DNA from: Haemaphysalis longicornis
Lineage: Eukaryota; Arthropoda; Arachnida; Ixodida; Ixodidae
Direction: 5' to 3'
Length of the DNA: 64,000 nucleotides
NCBI GenBank assembly: GCA_013339765.2
Contig: CM023450.1
Span: 193,633,589 to 193,697,588 of the forward strand
Positions 31,640 to 43,344 of the stretch are shown piece by piece; within the stretch, counting starts at the first letter, position 1, and each line of letters begins with the position of its first letter. A program made the translations under genes and the position numbers. The notes under the pieces were generated by a model. It was not told the origin of the DNA and ran no database searches. It worked only from the letters and a program-made list of their open reading frames with translations.

Positions 31640-34163
31640 GCACTCAGGTCAAGGAAAGGTAGGCATGTCAAGAAGTCTGTGGCCTAGTTTGCTATCCTAC
31701 AGTTGGAAAGAGGAACAATGGGAAAAAAGATGAAAAGCAGTAAAAGAAGGGGAACGTAAAGAGAGAGCGTAAAGAGGTGTGGCCAGCACCACGACGCTAT
31801 AGGCGATAAATTTCATTGACTTCCCAAAGAGGAGTCCCTTGCGCTAAAGTCTGCTGTACAAGTTCATTGTTTTTAGGAAGCACATAAGCGCTTTTGTGGC
31901 CTTGTGCGTAGATGGCGGTGAAGGCCAGTGCCCGAGGATTTTCTCCTCCGATAACGGCGGCTGAGAATCGAGCTTCCGTAAACTTGAGAAAAGTTGCCTT
32001 CTTGCCGATGAAAAACGCGGACATTCGCATAGATGATGGTGTTTGGTTTCCAGGGCGTTGCAGACTTCCCAGGTCTCACTGTCTGCCATTCCTATGAAAT
32101 GGGGGAGAGCATTTGTGAAGGCGACTCCAAGCCAGAGACGGCAAAGAACGGTTGTATCAGTCCGTGGGAGGCCTAATGGGAGAGGACGCTGGAGATGCGG
32201 GTCCAGGGAATGAATACGAGAACTCGTGAACTCTTGGGTAGTTCATTCGGCTATCGTGGTCTCCCGGGCAAGTTTGCGGACTGTCCTAGCGCCGTCCGTC
32301 CAGGATAATGGAATATTTATGGTCTCTGATTTTTGCTGTTCCAAGCGGGCGGCAGCATTCGCATTTTCATTGCCGGCAATGCCGCAGTGACTGGAAAGCC
32401 AGTGGTAGGCAATTTCATGACCCACTTGAGCAGCATGGTCATACAGTAGCCTTATCTCGACCAGCAGCTGTTCATGGGGTCTACGGCATAGGGCTGACTG
32501 GAGCAATTGGAGCGCAGGCTTGGAGTCACAGAAGATCGCCCATCTTCGCCATGAGGCTTGCTCAATGGTGTGAAGGGCGCAACCGATCGCGGTAAGTTTG
32601 GTAGCCATGGAAGTGTGGGGTTGGGTATCTTCAATTCCGTGGTCATCGACAATTGCGGTATAACCACGGCGCTGGCAGAACCAGAGCTTGTTACCGAGCC
32701 ATCGGTGTAAATATGGGTGCGTTCACTGTATCGCTCGTGTAGATAGATGAGAGTTAACTGCTGTAGTGCTAGAGTCGGACAATCTCGCTTTTTCATTAAC
32801 CCTGGATTAGTAAGGCATGCTCGTGGCTGCAGCGTACACCAAAGTGGGAGGAGCAGCCTGGTTGCAGGCGTATAGTTGTATGGCAGGCTGGTGATGTGGG
32901 AAGATAGAACCTTTGCAAAGGCTGCATGGGGGCGTTCCGATACATATTTGAAAGGGGTGATCAGGCAGTCTGGTTAAGTGTCTCAAATGCGCCCTGAGGG
33001 TATCAATTGTCAGGTAGGTGGACAAAGGGTGATCACAGGCCAGAGCAATGGCGGCAGCTGTTGACGTGCACCCTGGTAGGCCAAGGCAAGTTCGGACGGC
33101 GTGCGCCTGCATTTCTTGCTGTTCTTGAATATTTGTGCGGCATGTACCTGGAAGTTCAGGCACGCTGTACCGTATAGAGTCCAAGAATAGCGCATTGTAT
33201 AGCTGCTATATTTATTTAATAGGCGTTCACCACGTCTTGGCGCCAATGAACTGAAGAATATTGGTTACTGCAGACAGCAGCTTCTTCATGCAACATTCGT
33301 GGGGGCTTCAAGAAAGATGTCTATCGAGAGTCACAACAATAAACTTGTGCCATTTCACATAAGAGACCTTTTCGCCATTAATTGACAAATGGTATGCATA
33401 CATCGGCTTCCGTGAAAACGCAAGCACAGCGCATTTGCTGGTAGACACTTCCAACCCCTGTGTGTGCCGATAGGAAGTGGTCAAGTCTGCAGCCTTTGCA
33501 GGCAGCCGCGCACGTGCCCTCGTGTCACTCCATCTGCCCAGATGCAAATATCATCCATGTAAATCGACAGATGAACTGTTCTTGGGAGGGAGCTGCGAGG
33601 ACGGTGAGTGTCAAGTTGAACAACGCGGGGCTCAAGACGTCTCCTTCGGGGACCCCTCGGTGGGTATAGTGTACTGACGTAGGGCATCTTGAGTCATTAC
33701 AAAGAATGACCTCCCCGAAAGGTAGCTCCGCACCCACTGGTAGACACGGCCACCATGCCTCACTGCCTGTAGTGCCTTAATGGCATCGTGCTCCACATTG
33801 TCATATGCTCGTTTAACGTCCAGAAACAACGAAGCGCATATGCGCTTAGCGCGCCTCTGCTGCTGCAGAAAAGTTACCAGGTCGATGACGCAATCCACTG
33901 ACGAACGGCCACGACAAAAACCAGTCATGACTGCAGGGTAGACGTTGTAGTGCTCTAGGAACCACTCCAGGCGTACAAGAATAACTCGTTCCATAAGCTT
34001 TCCAACGCAGCTGGCAAGTGCTATGGGCCGATATGCCGCAGGGTCCAGAAGTGATTTTCCAGGTTCCAGGTGAGGAGCAAAGCGGCTATACCTCCATTTT
34101 TCAGGAACTATGCCGTCGCGCCACAGTTCATTGAAACATATCAAAAGGGCGTGCCAGGCGTCG
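31640..34163 (-). pseudogene. RNase H-bearing non-LTR element, copy 1, 5'-truncated
   Basis: Minus strand. RT begins near 34160 (DAWHALLICFNELWRDG) and continues with AAYRPIALASCVGKLMERV, motif A ASLFLDVKRAYDNV, YLSGRSFFV and, after a frame change, LSIYMDDICIWADG (motif C). The connection and RNase H follow (YTDGSV near 32705, FCDSKPALQLL near 32530, HWLSSHCGIAGNENANAAA near 32390), then a C-terminal cysteine/histidine region (HHHLCECPRFSSARRQ near 32020). The 3' untranslated end lies at about 31640-31790. Frames are broken several times. Its 5' end is fused to the 3' end of copy 2. Confidence 0.85.
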
Positions 34164-36704
34164 TTTCCAAGAGAAAAAGAGATGAATGGTGAATGAAAGG
34201 CAGGAATGTTAACCAGACTACGGCCTAGTATGCTATCCTGCACGGTGGAAAGGGGAACCACGAGAAAAAAGAGGAAAATGGAAAAAGAAGGCGAAAGGTA
34301 CGGAAAGCGTAGACTGGTGTGCCTAGCGGTAGGACACTATAGACAAACAAGTTCAGTGACTTCATAGCGGGTAGTCTTTTGTATACAGTCTTTTGTGCAA
34401 CTCCGTCGTTTTTAGAAAACACACGAGCGCTTTTGCCGCCTTGTCCGTAGATGACGAAGAAGGCCAGTGGGCCATGATTGTCTCCACAGAGAACGGGCGC
34501 CGAAGAGTCTAACTTTCGCAGAGTCGCAGAGAGTTGGCTTTGTTCCGATTAAAACCGTGGACACTAGCATAGGACATGTCGTATGGTCTGTGGTGTGTCA
34601 CAGATTTCGCACGCCTCACTGGCTGCCATTCCAATCAAATAGGAGTAAGCATTTGTGAATGCGACTCCAAGCCAGAGAAGAGACGACCAAGAATGGTTGC
34701 ATCACATCGTGGGAGGCCTAATGGAAGGGGCGCTCAAGACGGGGGTCCAGGGCATGAATACGAGTGCTCGTGAACTTTTGGGTGGTCCATTTGGATAGCG
34801 TGGTATCCCGAGCAAGTTTTCGGAGAGTCCTAGCGGCGTCCGTCCTGGATAACGGAATGGATATGGTCTCCGTTTTTTGGTGTGCCAAGTGGGCGGCAGC
34901 GTCAGCACTTTCGTTTCCGACAATGCCGCAATGACTGGGAGCCACTGAAAGGCAACGTCATGACCCGCTTGGTTGGCACGGTCGTACAGTAGTCTTATAT
35001 CTGCCAGCAGCTGTTCATGAGGTCCACGGCATAAGGCTGACTGGAGCGATTGAAGCGCAGGCTTTTAGTCGCAGAAGAGCGCCCATCTTCGGCATGAAGT
35101 TTGTGCAACGGTGTGAACGGCACAACGGATGGCGGTGAGTTCTGCAGCCATGGAAGTGGTAAGATGGGCTACTTTGAATTCTGTGGACATGAACATTTGT
35201 AGTATAACAACGGCGCCGGCAGAACTAGATGTTGTTACAGAGCCATCGGTGTAAATACGGGTGCGGTCACTGTATAAGTGAGACTTAGCTGCTGTAGTGC
35301 CAGCATTGGAAAATCTTGCTTCTTTGTTAAGCCAGGGATTTTGAGGCATGCTCGAGGCTGCGTCGCACACCAAAGTAGAAGTGGGGGCCTCATCGCAGGC
35401 GAATAGTTGGACGGCATACTGGTGATGTTGAAGCTACAACCTTTTCGAAAGACGCATGGGGGCGTTTAGATGGCAGACTAGCAAGGTGATGATCCGGCAG
35501 CCTGGTTAGGTGCATAATGTGCGCCCTGAGTGTTTCAATTGTTACGTAAGTGGGTAAGGGGTGATCACGAGCCAAAGCACTAGTTGCAGCTCTTGACGTA
35601 CACCGTGGTAGGCCAAGGCAAGTTCGGAGAGCCTGCGCTTGTATGCCTTGCGATTGCTCAATATTGGTATGGCACGTACCTGAAAGTACAGGCAGGCAGT
35701 ACCGTAGGGAGCCCAACAACAGTGCGTCGTACAGCTGAAACATTGACTTCATACCCTCTCCCCACGTCTTGCCGCCGATGAACTGGAGCATATGGGCCAC
35801 TGCAGACAGCCTCTTCTTCAAACACCGAACGTGGGTGCTCCAAGAAAGGTCTCTGTCGACGACAACGCCGGTAAACTTGTGATACGTCACATTAGAGACC
35901 CTTTCGCCATTAACTGTCAAAGGGCATGCATACATAGGCTTCCGGAGAACGCAAGGACTGCGTATTTGCTGGAAGAAACTTCAAAATCTGGCTCGTGCAG
36001 ATTGGTGTTGGTCAAATCTGCAGCCTTCTCTACGTGCGCGCGCACGTGCCGTCGAGTCACTCCATCTGCCCAGATGCAAATATCATCCGCGTAAATCGAC
36101 ACATGAACCGTTCTTGGGAGGGAGCTTGGAGGCCGATGAGTGTCAGGTTGAACAACGTGGGGATCAAGACACCTCCCTGGGTGACACCGCGTTGGGTATA
36201 GTGTATTGACGTTGGGCCATCTTGAGTCATTACAAAGAATGACCTCCCCAAGAGGTAACTTCACACCCACTGGTATACTCGGCCGCCAAGCCCCAATGCC
36301 TGCAGTGCTTTAGGAATTGGTTCATGCTCCACGTTGTCATAAGCTCCTTTCAAGTCGAGAAAGAGTGCAGCGCATATGCGTTGATGCGTCTCTGCTGCTG
36401 CACAAAAGTTACCAGGTCTATAACGCAATCGATCGAAGAACGGCCACGACGCAAACCAGCCACGAGTTCAGGGTAGACGTTGTAGTGCTCCAGGTATTAC
36501 TCCAGGCGTGCAAGAATAACTCATTTTATAAGCTTTCCAACGACACTGGCAAGTGCTATGGGTCGATATGCCGCCGGGTCCAGCAGAGATTTTTCAGGTT
36601 TCAGGGGCGGAACAAGGTGGCTAGACCTTCATTTTTCAGGTACTATGCCATCACGCCATAGTTCTTTGAAATATTTCAAAAAGGCGTACCTGACACCGTT
36701 GCCA

Positions 36705-36820
36705 TGGTAACAGAGAGCCGCATAGGTGCCGCCTCCAGCGCTAGTCGTGTGTGGTCTCTACTTTTGTCCCGTCTGTACCGTGCTACGTAACCATGTTTCA
36801 CAGTTCGAACCAACTAGCCC
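36705..36820. other. Unaligned insert within copy 2
   Basis: About 110 bp between the linker and the RT of copy 2 that copy 1 cannot explain. Its minus strand contains CACACGACTAGCGCTGG, weakly like the PLE tail at 50440-50510, so it may be a small PLE-end insertion. Confidence 0.3.
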
Positions 36821-36829
36821 ACATTTACG

Positions 36830-37645
36830 CGTTGACAAGGATTCCGTCCAGCCCAGGCGATGACGATCGGGTGCAGAGAGCCAATGCTGCCATGAGCTCG
36901 TCCATCAAAAACGGGACGTCCATCCAAGAATTCCGTGGAGCGGGGATGTCAGTGGCAAGTGATGAACCAGCAGGGCCTGTTCCACTGGCGATCCGAACGC
37001 AGAAGTTCTCTGCTACTTCGAGCTTCCCGCGTTTCTGGGAAAGAGCGGGAGCCCTGAAAGGGGAACGCTATTGCACGTGTGTCATTAGCCCTCCCACATT
37101 TCTCTATATTCCAGACAAAGACTTTCGAAGGTCGAGTGATTCACAGAAGGACTTCCAACGCTGTGCTTGCACTTGGATAATGTGGCGTTGGATCTTCTTC
37201 TGCGTCCTTCTCGCACCTCTTAAATCGTTTCCAAGGTGACAAAGAGAGGTATACATGATTTTATCGGGCCCAGCTGATGACGACCGCTTGCACACAGCCA
37301 ATGCCGCCTCCAGTTCTTCCATCAAAAACGGGACGTCCATCCTAGGATCCCGCGACGCGGGAATGTCACTGACAAGTGATGAGCATGAAGGGCCTGTTCC
37401 ACTGGCGACATGAATATAGAAGTCCTCTGCTAGTTCGAGCTATACGTGCTTCTGGTGAAGAGCCAATGCCATGAATGGGGAGCGCTGTTGCACGCGGTTC
37501 CTTATTCCTCTCACAGTCCTCCATATTCCAGACAAGGGCTTTCGAGGGTCCAGCGATTCACAAAAGGACTTCCAACTTTGTGTTTGCACTTGGGTAATGT
37601 GGCGTTGAATCTTTTTTGTGGCCTTCTGGCATCCCTAAAGTCTTG
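36830..37645 (-). repeat. Tandem duplication of the endonuclease-RT linker, 2 x ~405 bp
   Basis: Segments 36830-37235 and 37240-37645 share the same blocks in the same order, for example ATCAAAAACGGGACGTCCAT at 36905 and at 37321, GGGCCTGTTCCACTGGCGA at 36976 and 37390, and CAAAGACTTTCGAAGG/CAAGGGCTTTCGAGGG. Protein-level counterparts are MDVPFLMEELEAALAVCKR and MDVPFLMDELMAALALCTR. The copies differ at roughly one base in five, so the duplication is old or represents two spliced elements. Confidence 0.8.
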
Positions 37646-38029
37646 AAGAGACTTCGTACGTCTCTACCTTCGTGCGGCTCACCCACGGATAGATCTGAGG
37701 CGTTCCAGCTGAATGGCGACCTCTGTTATTTTCGGAAACAAGCGAACGGAACGTTTGCAAGCAACCAGCGTGCGTCCAATAGCAGACTCCACATCTCCAG
37801 ACTCATTATTCCCACAGAAATCTTCCATTTGGGACCAATCGGTCACCGAATGACGTTAGAGTCGATTAGACTTCGTAGTCCAATAATCTTTGGATAAATT
37901 GGAATGTAGTCACTTCCATGAGTTTCTACGTCTGCAAACCATTGTGTATGTCCGGACAGGCATCGCGACACAAACGTTAGGTCCAAGCAGCTGCCGTAGT
38001 TGCTTGGACATTGGCACTCTAGCAGACTG

Positions 38030-38785
38030 CAGCTACGTGGCCAATCTTTAAGCACTTGTTGCACTGAAGGGGTTTGGGCACATAAGGTCGGCCTGGCTGA
38101 CGGAAATGACCCACCGTTACATGGGCAGAAAGGCTGTCACCCTTAAAAATTATCTTCACGCATCTGGACGTGCCAATGCGGCTCACTTGTCAGATGACAA
38201 TACGTGCATCCACAGGTTTGATTAGTACAGGAAAGTCACTCTCAGGGATGGATGCATCGACGTCAAAAATGACGCCTACCGTCGTGTCTCCATACGGTGT
38301 GTCATGGGCTTGCACTTTTATGTTCTGTAATCACGTGATCTTGATCTTCTTCAAAACATCCAGTACACTTCGATGCTCCACTTTGATAGCCAAGATGTTT
38401 CTTCGGGAATTGATCCTTACGTCCTTGACTTTTCCATGCACAGTGTCCTCGAGGAACGCTGAGACCACTTGCTTTTTGAGCATCTTCAAGTTATCCCTCT
38501 TGGCTCCCAGCACGAACAGTATCCTGTGCACAAGGCGTCTAGGCATGGGCCTCCCCGCCGAGGTGCTCGACCACCAAGATGCCGTGAGGAGCCTCCTTTT
38601 CCCCTTTTTTCCTAGGTTGAGTTGGAAGCCATCGTCAGAATCACCGTCACTAGGCGCTGAGTACAGCTCGGTGTCCTCGGTGTCCGTGTCGGCTGGGAGG
38701 CTGGCGCGCTTCCTAGAGTCCGCGCCCGCCGGTGGTTCGACATCGCACGGTTCCTCCGGGGAATCCCCGTTTATAACCGCTTAGA
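38030..38785 (-). pseudogene. ORF1 of non-LTR copy 2 with one zinc knuckle
   Basis: Minus-strand Gag-like sequence. An acidic N terminus (SDDGFQLNLGKK near 38630) is followed by MPRRLVHRILFVLGAKRDNL (38546), RSVLDVLKKIKIT, VGVIFDVDASIPESDFPVL and VKIIFKGDSLSAHVTVGHFR. It ends in a CCHC knuckle CNKCLKIGHVAAVC near 38062-38021. The sequence jumps within or just after the knuckle to the end of the endonuclease (YGSCLDLTFVSR). At least one stop. This would be the RNA-binding protein of the family. Confidence 0.75.
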
Positions 38786-38864
38786 GAAAAACGGTGTCCC
38801 ACAGGTTGAAACCCAAAAAATGGCAAAAAGTCGCAGACGAAAGGAGCAGCGTCCTACAGAAGAG

Positions 38865-39510
38865 GCACTTCGTCGTCTTTTTTCTGCTGGTTCTTTAGGT
38901 TGACTGAAATCTAAGGTGGCAGCTCAGACCATTGCTCCCAACTGTCTTTTCTCCAGCCTGCTTCTTGCCTACTTTACCATTGAAGTCTCCCATAACTACG
39001 ATATACTGCGTTGTTACTTTAGCCATTGCCGATTCCACATCTTCATAGAAGCCTTCAACTAGCTGGTCGTCGTGGCTGGATGCAGGCGCGAAGCCTTGTA
39101 CCAGCTTGAATTTTTACCTATCATTAAGACTAATTTCTAGACCGGTTACCCTTTCGCTAATGCTATAATATTCGTCTAAGTTGCCAGCTATGTTTTCATT
39201 CACTGGAAATCCCACTCCCATTTTTTTCTCTCCACTAGACGACGGTAACATAGGACGTGTCCATTTTTGAGCACCTTAAGAGCTTCACCTGTCCTTTTAA
39301 CCTCACTAAGCCCTATGACATCCCATTGAATGCCCTTTAATTCCTCGAACAACACCTCTAGACTCGCCTCGCTAGATAAAGTTCTCGTGTTAAACGTTGC
39401 CAGGTTCAGATTTCAATGGCGTCCTGCCCGGCTCCAGGGATTCTCAGCACCCTCTGCTGCGTCACAGGTCGCCATGGTCAGTTGCTTCGCAGCCACTGGA
39501 GACTGAGGGC
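38865..39510 (-). pseudogene. RTE/BovB-like AP endonuclease fragment
   Basis: Minus strand, from about 39425: LNLATFNTRTLSSEASLEVL, WDVIGLSEVKRTGEAL, then in another frame VGFPVNENIAGNLDEYYSIS, FKLVQGFAPASSHDDQLVE and IVVMGDFNGKVGKK near 38980 (the GDFN catalytic motif). This is the 5' endonuclease half of the RTE family whose RT 3' halves are at 20263, 30466 and 53742. It has one clear frame change at about 39230. The piece ends close to the 5' end of non-LTR copy 2. Confidence 0.8.
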
Positions 39511-40862
39511 CGTGGGTAAATTGGCGTATTCATGTGTAATATTTGCGGCGGTTGATTGCGTTATAATAGCTTGGCTAAGACTTGCTTTACTAATAATTGG
39601 GGCACACAGTTCAGGAACACTTCAACATACCCGCGTACCGCCCGTTTTCAGCTTCGCTATCCAGCCAACTTCCCAGCCCGTAAAGGGCGAAGACGTCATT
39701 CCTCTTGTGTTGCTGTTTACATCCCGGGCCCGTTGGATTTGTAACTGGTTTTGAGGATGTAGGCAGCCGATTCGAATGTCTAAACACTACTTTAGGGAGA
39801 ACAGCAGCCTGTATATAAGCTCGATTACAGAGACCATTGTTGAAAGGTGAGCCTTGAACTGTCCCTTCATCGAAACGTACGCTCCTGCCTGGCTACCTCC
39901 TTTTACGTTCTTTTTGTCTCCTTTCGCAACCACATGATAGTGTGGTATTAAATTCAGTTTTCTCGCGTTTCCACTGTTCCCGCGCAATCTTTTAGAACGA
40001 CGCCCGACTCTTCAACACACTTTTTTAAAAGGGCTGACCTTTTTCTCATTACCTGTCGTGCAACCCTACCAAACGTGTTGTTGTGATAGTTAAAGCGTGC
40101 TACTTTTTAGGCACCGCAACGAATACTATCGCGCTTAAGTATTTCCTCCAGGAAACATAGTGAATCTGTTTACACACCAAAGCCCCTCATTGCACCGCAC
40201 AAAACACGAAGGGCCGAGACGCTGCATAAACGCGTGCAAGAAACTAAAGCTGGGGCGCTATTTCAAAAGGCCCGAGTTCCACCTACTGCCGTGTCTCTAG
40301 CTCCTAGGGTTATGAAAGTAGAGATAGTGGAGCATTCGATACACCTCGAGCGAAACAGGCGCTATCGTGCGCAGCACACCTGGCTTATTCAGCGCGCCGT
40401 ACTGGGACCGCTTACGTTGAGAAAGTGCGGCTTGTGCTATCATCCGCATGCACCACCATCTGAAATGGATCTGCAATACTCATTCCTTAGCATAAACTAG
40501 ATAACCCTACTACTGCTTAGAAAACCCCAACCTGGGTCTTGCCCAGGCCCTGCGCAGCGCGGTCCGTTTTTCTCGGTGTTCTGTTCTTCTACTGAAATGT
40601 GTTTACTACATCACCTGAGGGTATTTACACACCCTCAGGAGGCGCTGTGGGCCTCCTCCACCCCAATACGTGATCCAGACATACAACAAAATGTATTGAT
40701 TACTTTCTTCCTTCAGTTATCGTCTGCTCAGAAAACCATTTCGAAAGAGGCGTTCCACGAACGAGAGTTTCATTTATCGTCAGCGCGGCACGCAGTTTCC
40801 CTTGTGAAGTGACGTGACGCACATTTCTTAATGACAACGTTACTGGCAGGATAGCTGATACG
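39511..40862. other. No recognisable gene
   Basis: Mixed-composition sequence with several short open stretches (39416-39754, 40234-40500, 40576-40812 plus strand) that lack recognisable domains. Confidence 0.45.
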
Positions 40863-41704
40863 TAGGGCTCCGGGGTTTCGGATTAATCCCAAAAAATCCG
40901 AAAAACAGTCGTCGGTTAACTTTTATACAATGCATATTTATTCTATAAACAACGATTTTCGAGCACACGGCGGCAAAAATGACGAACAATGTTCGGGCTT
41001 CAAGATATCCAGTAAGTTATCTGCACCATAGGCCGTTCACACATTTCACACAAGGAGGCTCCTTTGTCCTCTTTCAAGAACAGTAAACTTTTCTAAACAA
41101 GGGTTATCTATGCTGATATCAGCCAGCTCACGAAACATTTTGCAAACTTCCAGAGTACAAATCGAGTAACATGATTGAACCACTCTCGTTTTTGAGAGGT
41201 AGCACTGATCAACGCCCTCTGCTTTCTCGCTCCGCGCTGAACCTTCCGGCTCCACCTTTTTCTAGCGCAAACATTGAAAGACCATTTTCTGTGTTCAAAA
41301 TCATAAATCGAAAGCATTGCGCTTCCATCAGCGACAGAAATGTGTTAAAGTATGCAAGCGTATATTACAACACTCTTTAAGGTTGTAATAGGAGAAACAT
41401 GCATGTTTTGTTTTTACTATTCCTGCTTGTGAAACTATTCATGCTGGGGTACTGCATGTATGTCTGCCATTCAAACGCTTGGGAGAAAAGTTTGTTCCGT
41501 GCGTTCTGATGTGTTCGTGTTCACATATCATTTGACCTATGATTCGGAGTATCTTACGTGCAGCTGAATAGAATCTGAATTTCGGAGAATTGGATATTTA
41601 GACAATATAAACCCTGAAAAACACCGGCATTTCGCTAAAAATTAAACTCCGGAAAATACCCTTGGCATTTTACCAAAAAATGAACTCCAACACCCGGAGC
41701 CCTA
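40863..41704 (+). mobile_element. hAT element, 842 bp, internally deleted
   Basis: Ends are inverted: TAGGGCTCCGGGGTTT at the left, and the complement of the right end reads TAGGGCTCCGGGTGTT. The flanking eight bases, CTGATACG (40855-40862) and CTCATAAG (41705-41712), agree at six positions, as expected of an old 8-bp duplication. It contains the C-terminal part of a hAT transposase, supporting the assignment independently of the ends. Confidence 0.75.
41171..41380 (+). pseudogene. hAT transposase C-terminal (dimerisation) fragment
   Basis: About 65 codons. LNLPAPPFSSANIERPFSVF followed by KIINRKHCASISDRNVLKY resembles the hAT dimerisation domain, in which a P-x-SSANVERSFS-type motif is followed by a basic spacer and a helix. 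The catalytic part is absent, so it cannot transpose itself. The stop at 41378-41380 is followed by AT-rich sequence to the right end of the element. Confidence 0.7.
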
Positions 41705-41963
41705 CTCATAAGGATACAGTCCATGCATGTACTCCCAACGGCGCCTGTGTATTCTCAGAGGCGATCTCTACACATTTCAACAGGCTTTGTTCAAGGTCAC
41801 CGTCGCATGGCGGAAGCAAAGCAGAGAAAGTGAGTAAAAAGGAGAGTTAGGAAATCGCCTGAGGCCAGCGGAAGGGCGAGCGGCAGTGCGAAAGGCAAGA
41901 AAAAATATAGGGGATTGAGGGGTTGAGTAGAACGGACGATTGGGCTAGTTGGTAGCTGTTCAT

Positions 41964-42104
41964 CTTGAAGGTGGAAGCACTCACACAACGGGGACGAAAG
42001 CAGAAAAAACAGAGACGACACGGCACCAACTCGCAACTATTTGTTTATTGAAAAGAACCACAAATGTATACCTGCAACATCTCACGTGGCGCGTTCATCT
42101 CAAA
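41964..42104 (-). repeat. PLE tail, inverted left arm
   Basis: Reverse complement of 43056-43195 with few mismatches, for example CTTGAAGGTGGAAGC at 41964 against GCTTCCACCTTCAAG ending at 43195, and GTGAGATGTTGC on the inner side. The outer flank carries TGGGCTAGTTGGTA (41941-41954), also found beside the palindrome at 52324. Confidence 0.85.
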
Positions 42105-42248
42105 AAAATCTGAAAAATCTCCCGAAAAATTACCCAGTGAGAGGCTGTCAAGAAAAATTTCCCGCATTTCCCCGAGGGGAAGAATGTGAAAGTGCGAATG
42201 CACGAGTTGAATTTGCGCGGTTCGGTAATGTTCGCGAAAGAGAGATCA

Positions 42249-42268
42249 CACACACACACACACACACA
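42249..42268. repeat. (CA)n microsatellite
   Basis: Ten CA units. Confidence 0.9.
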
Positions 42269-42404
42269 AATACAAAGAAAGAAAGATGCATGTATTCACA
42301 GACACCTATTTGTGTTGTCGTTGTACTTGATTGCTAGAGCGGATCTCAGCTTTGAAATTTCGTGTCAGTACTCCTTTAAGCGGGTGCATTAGCCCTTCTC
42401 ACGC

Positions 42405-42535
42405 CCGATTCATGGCCAATCCCCCACATGGGTATGTGCGATGTCAGCGGCCAGGCAGCGCGCCCATCTCCCCCCGTTGCCAAGGAAGACGAGGAGATTC
42501 CTGGCCAATCCCCCACGTCGGTATGCAATGCGGAC
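42405..42535. repeat. Short direct repeat, TGGCCAATCCCCCACRTSGGTATG
   Basis: GGCCAATCCCCCAC occurs at 42414-42427 and 42503-42516 with similar flanks, about 89 bp apart. Confidence 0.7.
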
Positions 42536-42589
42536 ATTGCCGGTGGACGCAGGTTCAGGGTCGCTTAAGAAGTGCATTCGCACTTAAAA

Positions 42590-43055
42590 CAAGCAGCCAA
42601 GTGAAACACACATCCCCCTTGGTGCGTTGTGCAACGTGTGTTATTTATCTGATACCGATGTCGTGTGGCCGCACTTATGTTGGGCAAACTGGGCGATGCC
42701 TAAACATACGTCTACAGGAACATAAAAACCGTGAAAAACCAACGCAGGGCTCTCAACTATGGTAACATTGCACCACGCGTGGGTGTTCACCCATTTTCTG
42801 CGATGCCACATAAAACCACTCGAGAGGTAAAATAAGCGTTTGACATTAAAGGGTTCGGCGATAAATATGTCAGTGCCCCACCAATTATTATAACAGACAA
42901 AGAAAACTTGTATCTGTGCCACTCATTGCGATCATAGCCGTTCCTTCGTATGGTATGGTTTCCCTCTGTTAATTCCCTTACCCTTCGATTGTCGCGTCCA
43001 CCATGGTATGTATTCAATCCATATAAACCGCTGACTTTTATGGTTTCATCTTGGG
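42590..43055 (+). pseudogene. Penelope-like element GIY-YIG domain
   Basis: Plus strand. CATCVIYLIPMSCGRTYVGQ, then TGRCLNIRLQEHKN (42632-42735), holds the GIY (VIYLIP) and YIG (YVGQ) strands and the catalytic-helix arginine region. It is followed after frame changes by IPSYGMV/REMLPAYI-type C-terminal sequence up to the tail. The reverse transcriptase part of this PLE is absent. The unit sits between inverted copies of its own tail. Confidence 0.8.
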
Positions 43056-43195
43056 CGAGATGAAAGAACCGCGTGAGATGTTGCCTGCATATATTTGTGG
43101 TTCTTTTCAATAAACAAATAGCTGCAAGTTAGTGCCGTGTCGTCTCTGTTTTTTTCTTCTTTAGTCCGTGTTGTGTGAGCGCTTCCACCTTCAAG
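43056..43195 (+). repeat. PLE tail, right arm
   Basis: 3' end of the GIY-YIG unit. Contains TTTTCAATAAACAAATAG (an AATAAA-like signal) and CCGTGTCGTCTCTGTTTTTT. Inverted partner at 41964-42104. Confidence 0.85.
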
Positions 43196-43344
43196 TTGAG
43201 GAGATTGAACTCAATGAAAAAGAAAATCTGAAGAAATTCAGAGAATTGTCAACTAATGCGCCGCGTCCTTATGCCACTTGTATAAAGTGTGAGTTTGTTG
43301 AAGTCACATTTTTTCCTGTGTCTAAATTCTGTTCTACCAGTTAT

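Larger units (their letters stand above)
34164..38790 (-). mobile_element. RNase H-bearing non-LTR element, copy 2, rearranged
   Basis: Same family and orientation as copy 1. From high to low coordinates: ORF1 (38785-38030), the end of the endonuclease, a duplicated endonuclease-RT linker (37645-36830), RT with SIYADDICIWADG near 36100, the connection (ALRTCLGLPRCTSRAA near 35600) and RNase H (IYTDGSVTTSSSAGAVV near 35260, FCD near 35070, then HCGIVGNESADAAAHLAHQ near 34900). The tail is at 34164-34330. Large parts of ORF1's C terminus and of the endonuclease are missing between about 38060 and 38030. The tails of both copies share GGCCTAGT-TGCTATCCT-type sequence. Confidence 0.8.
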
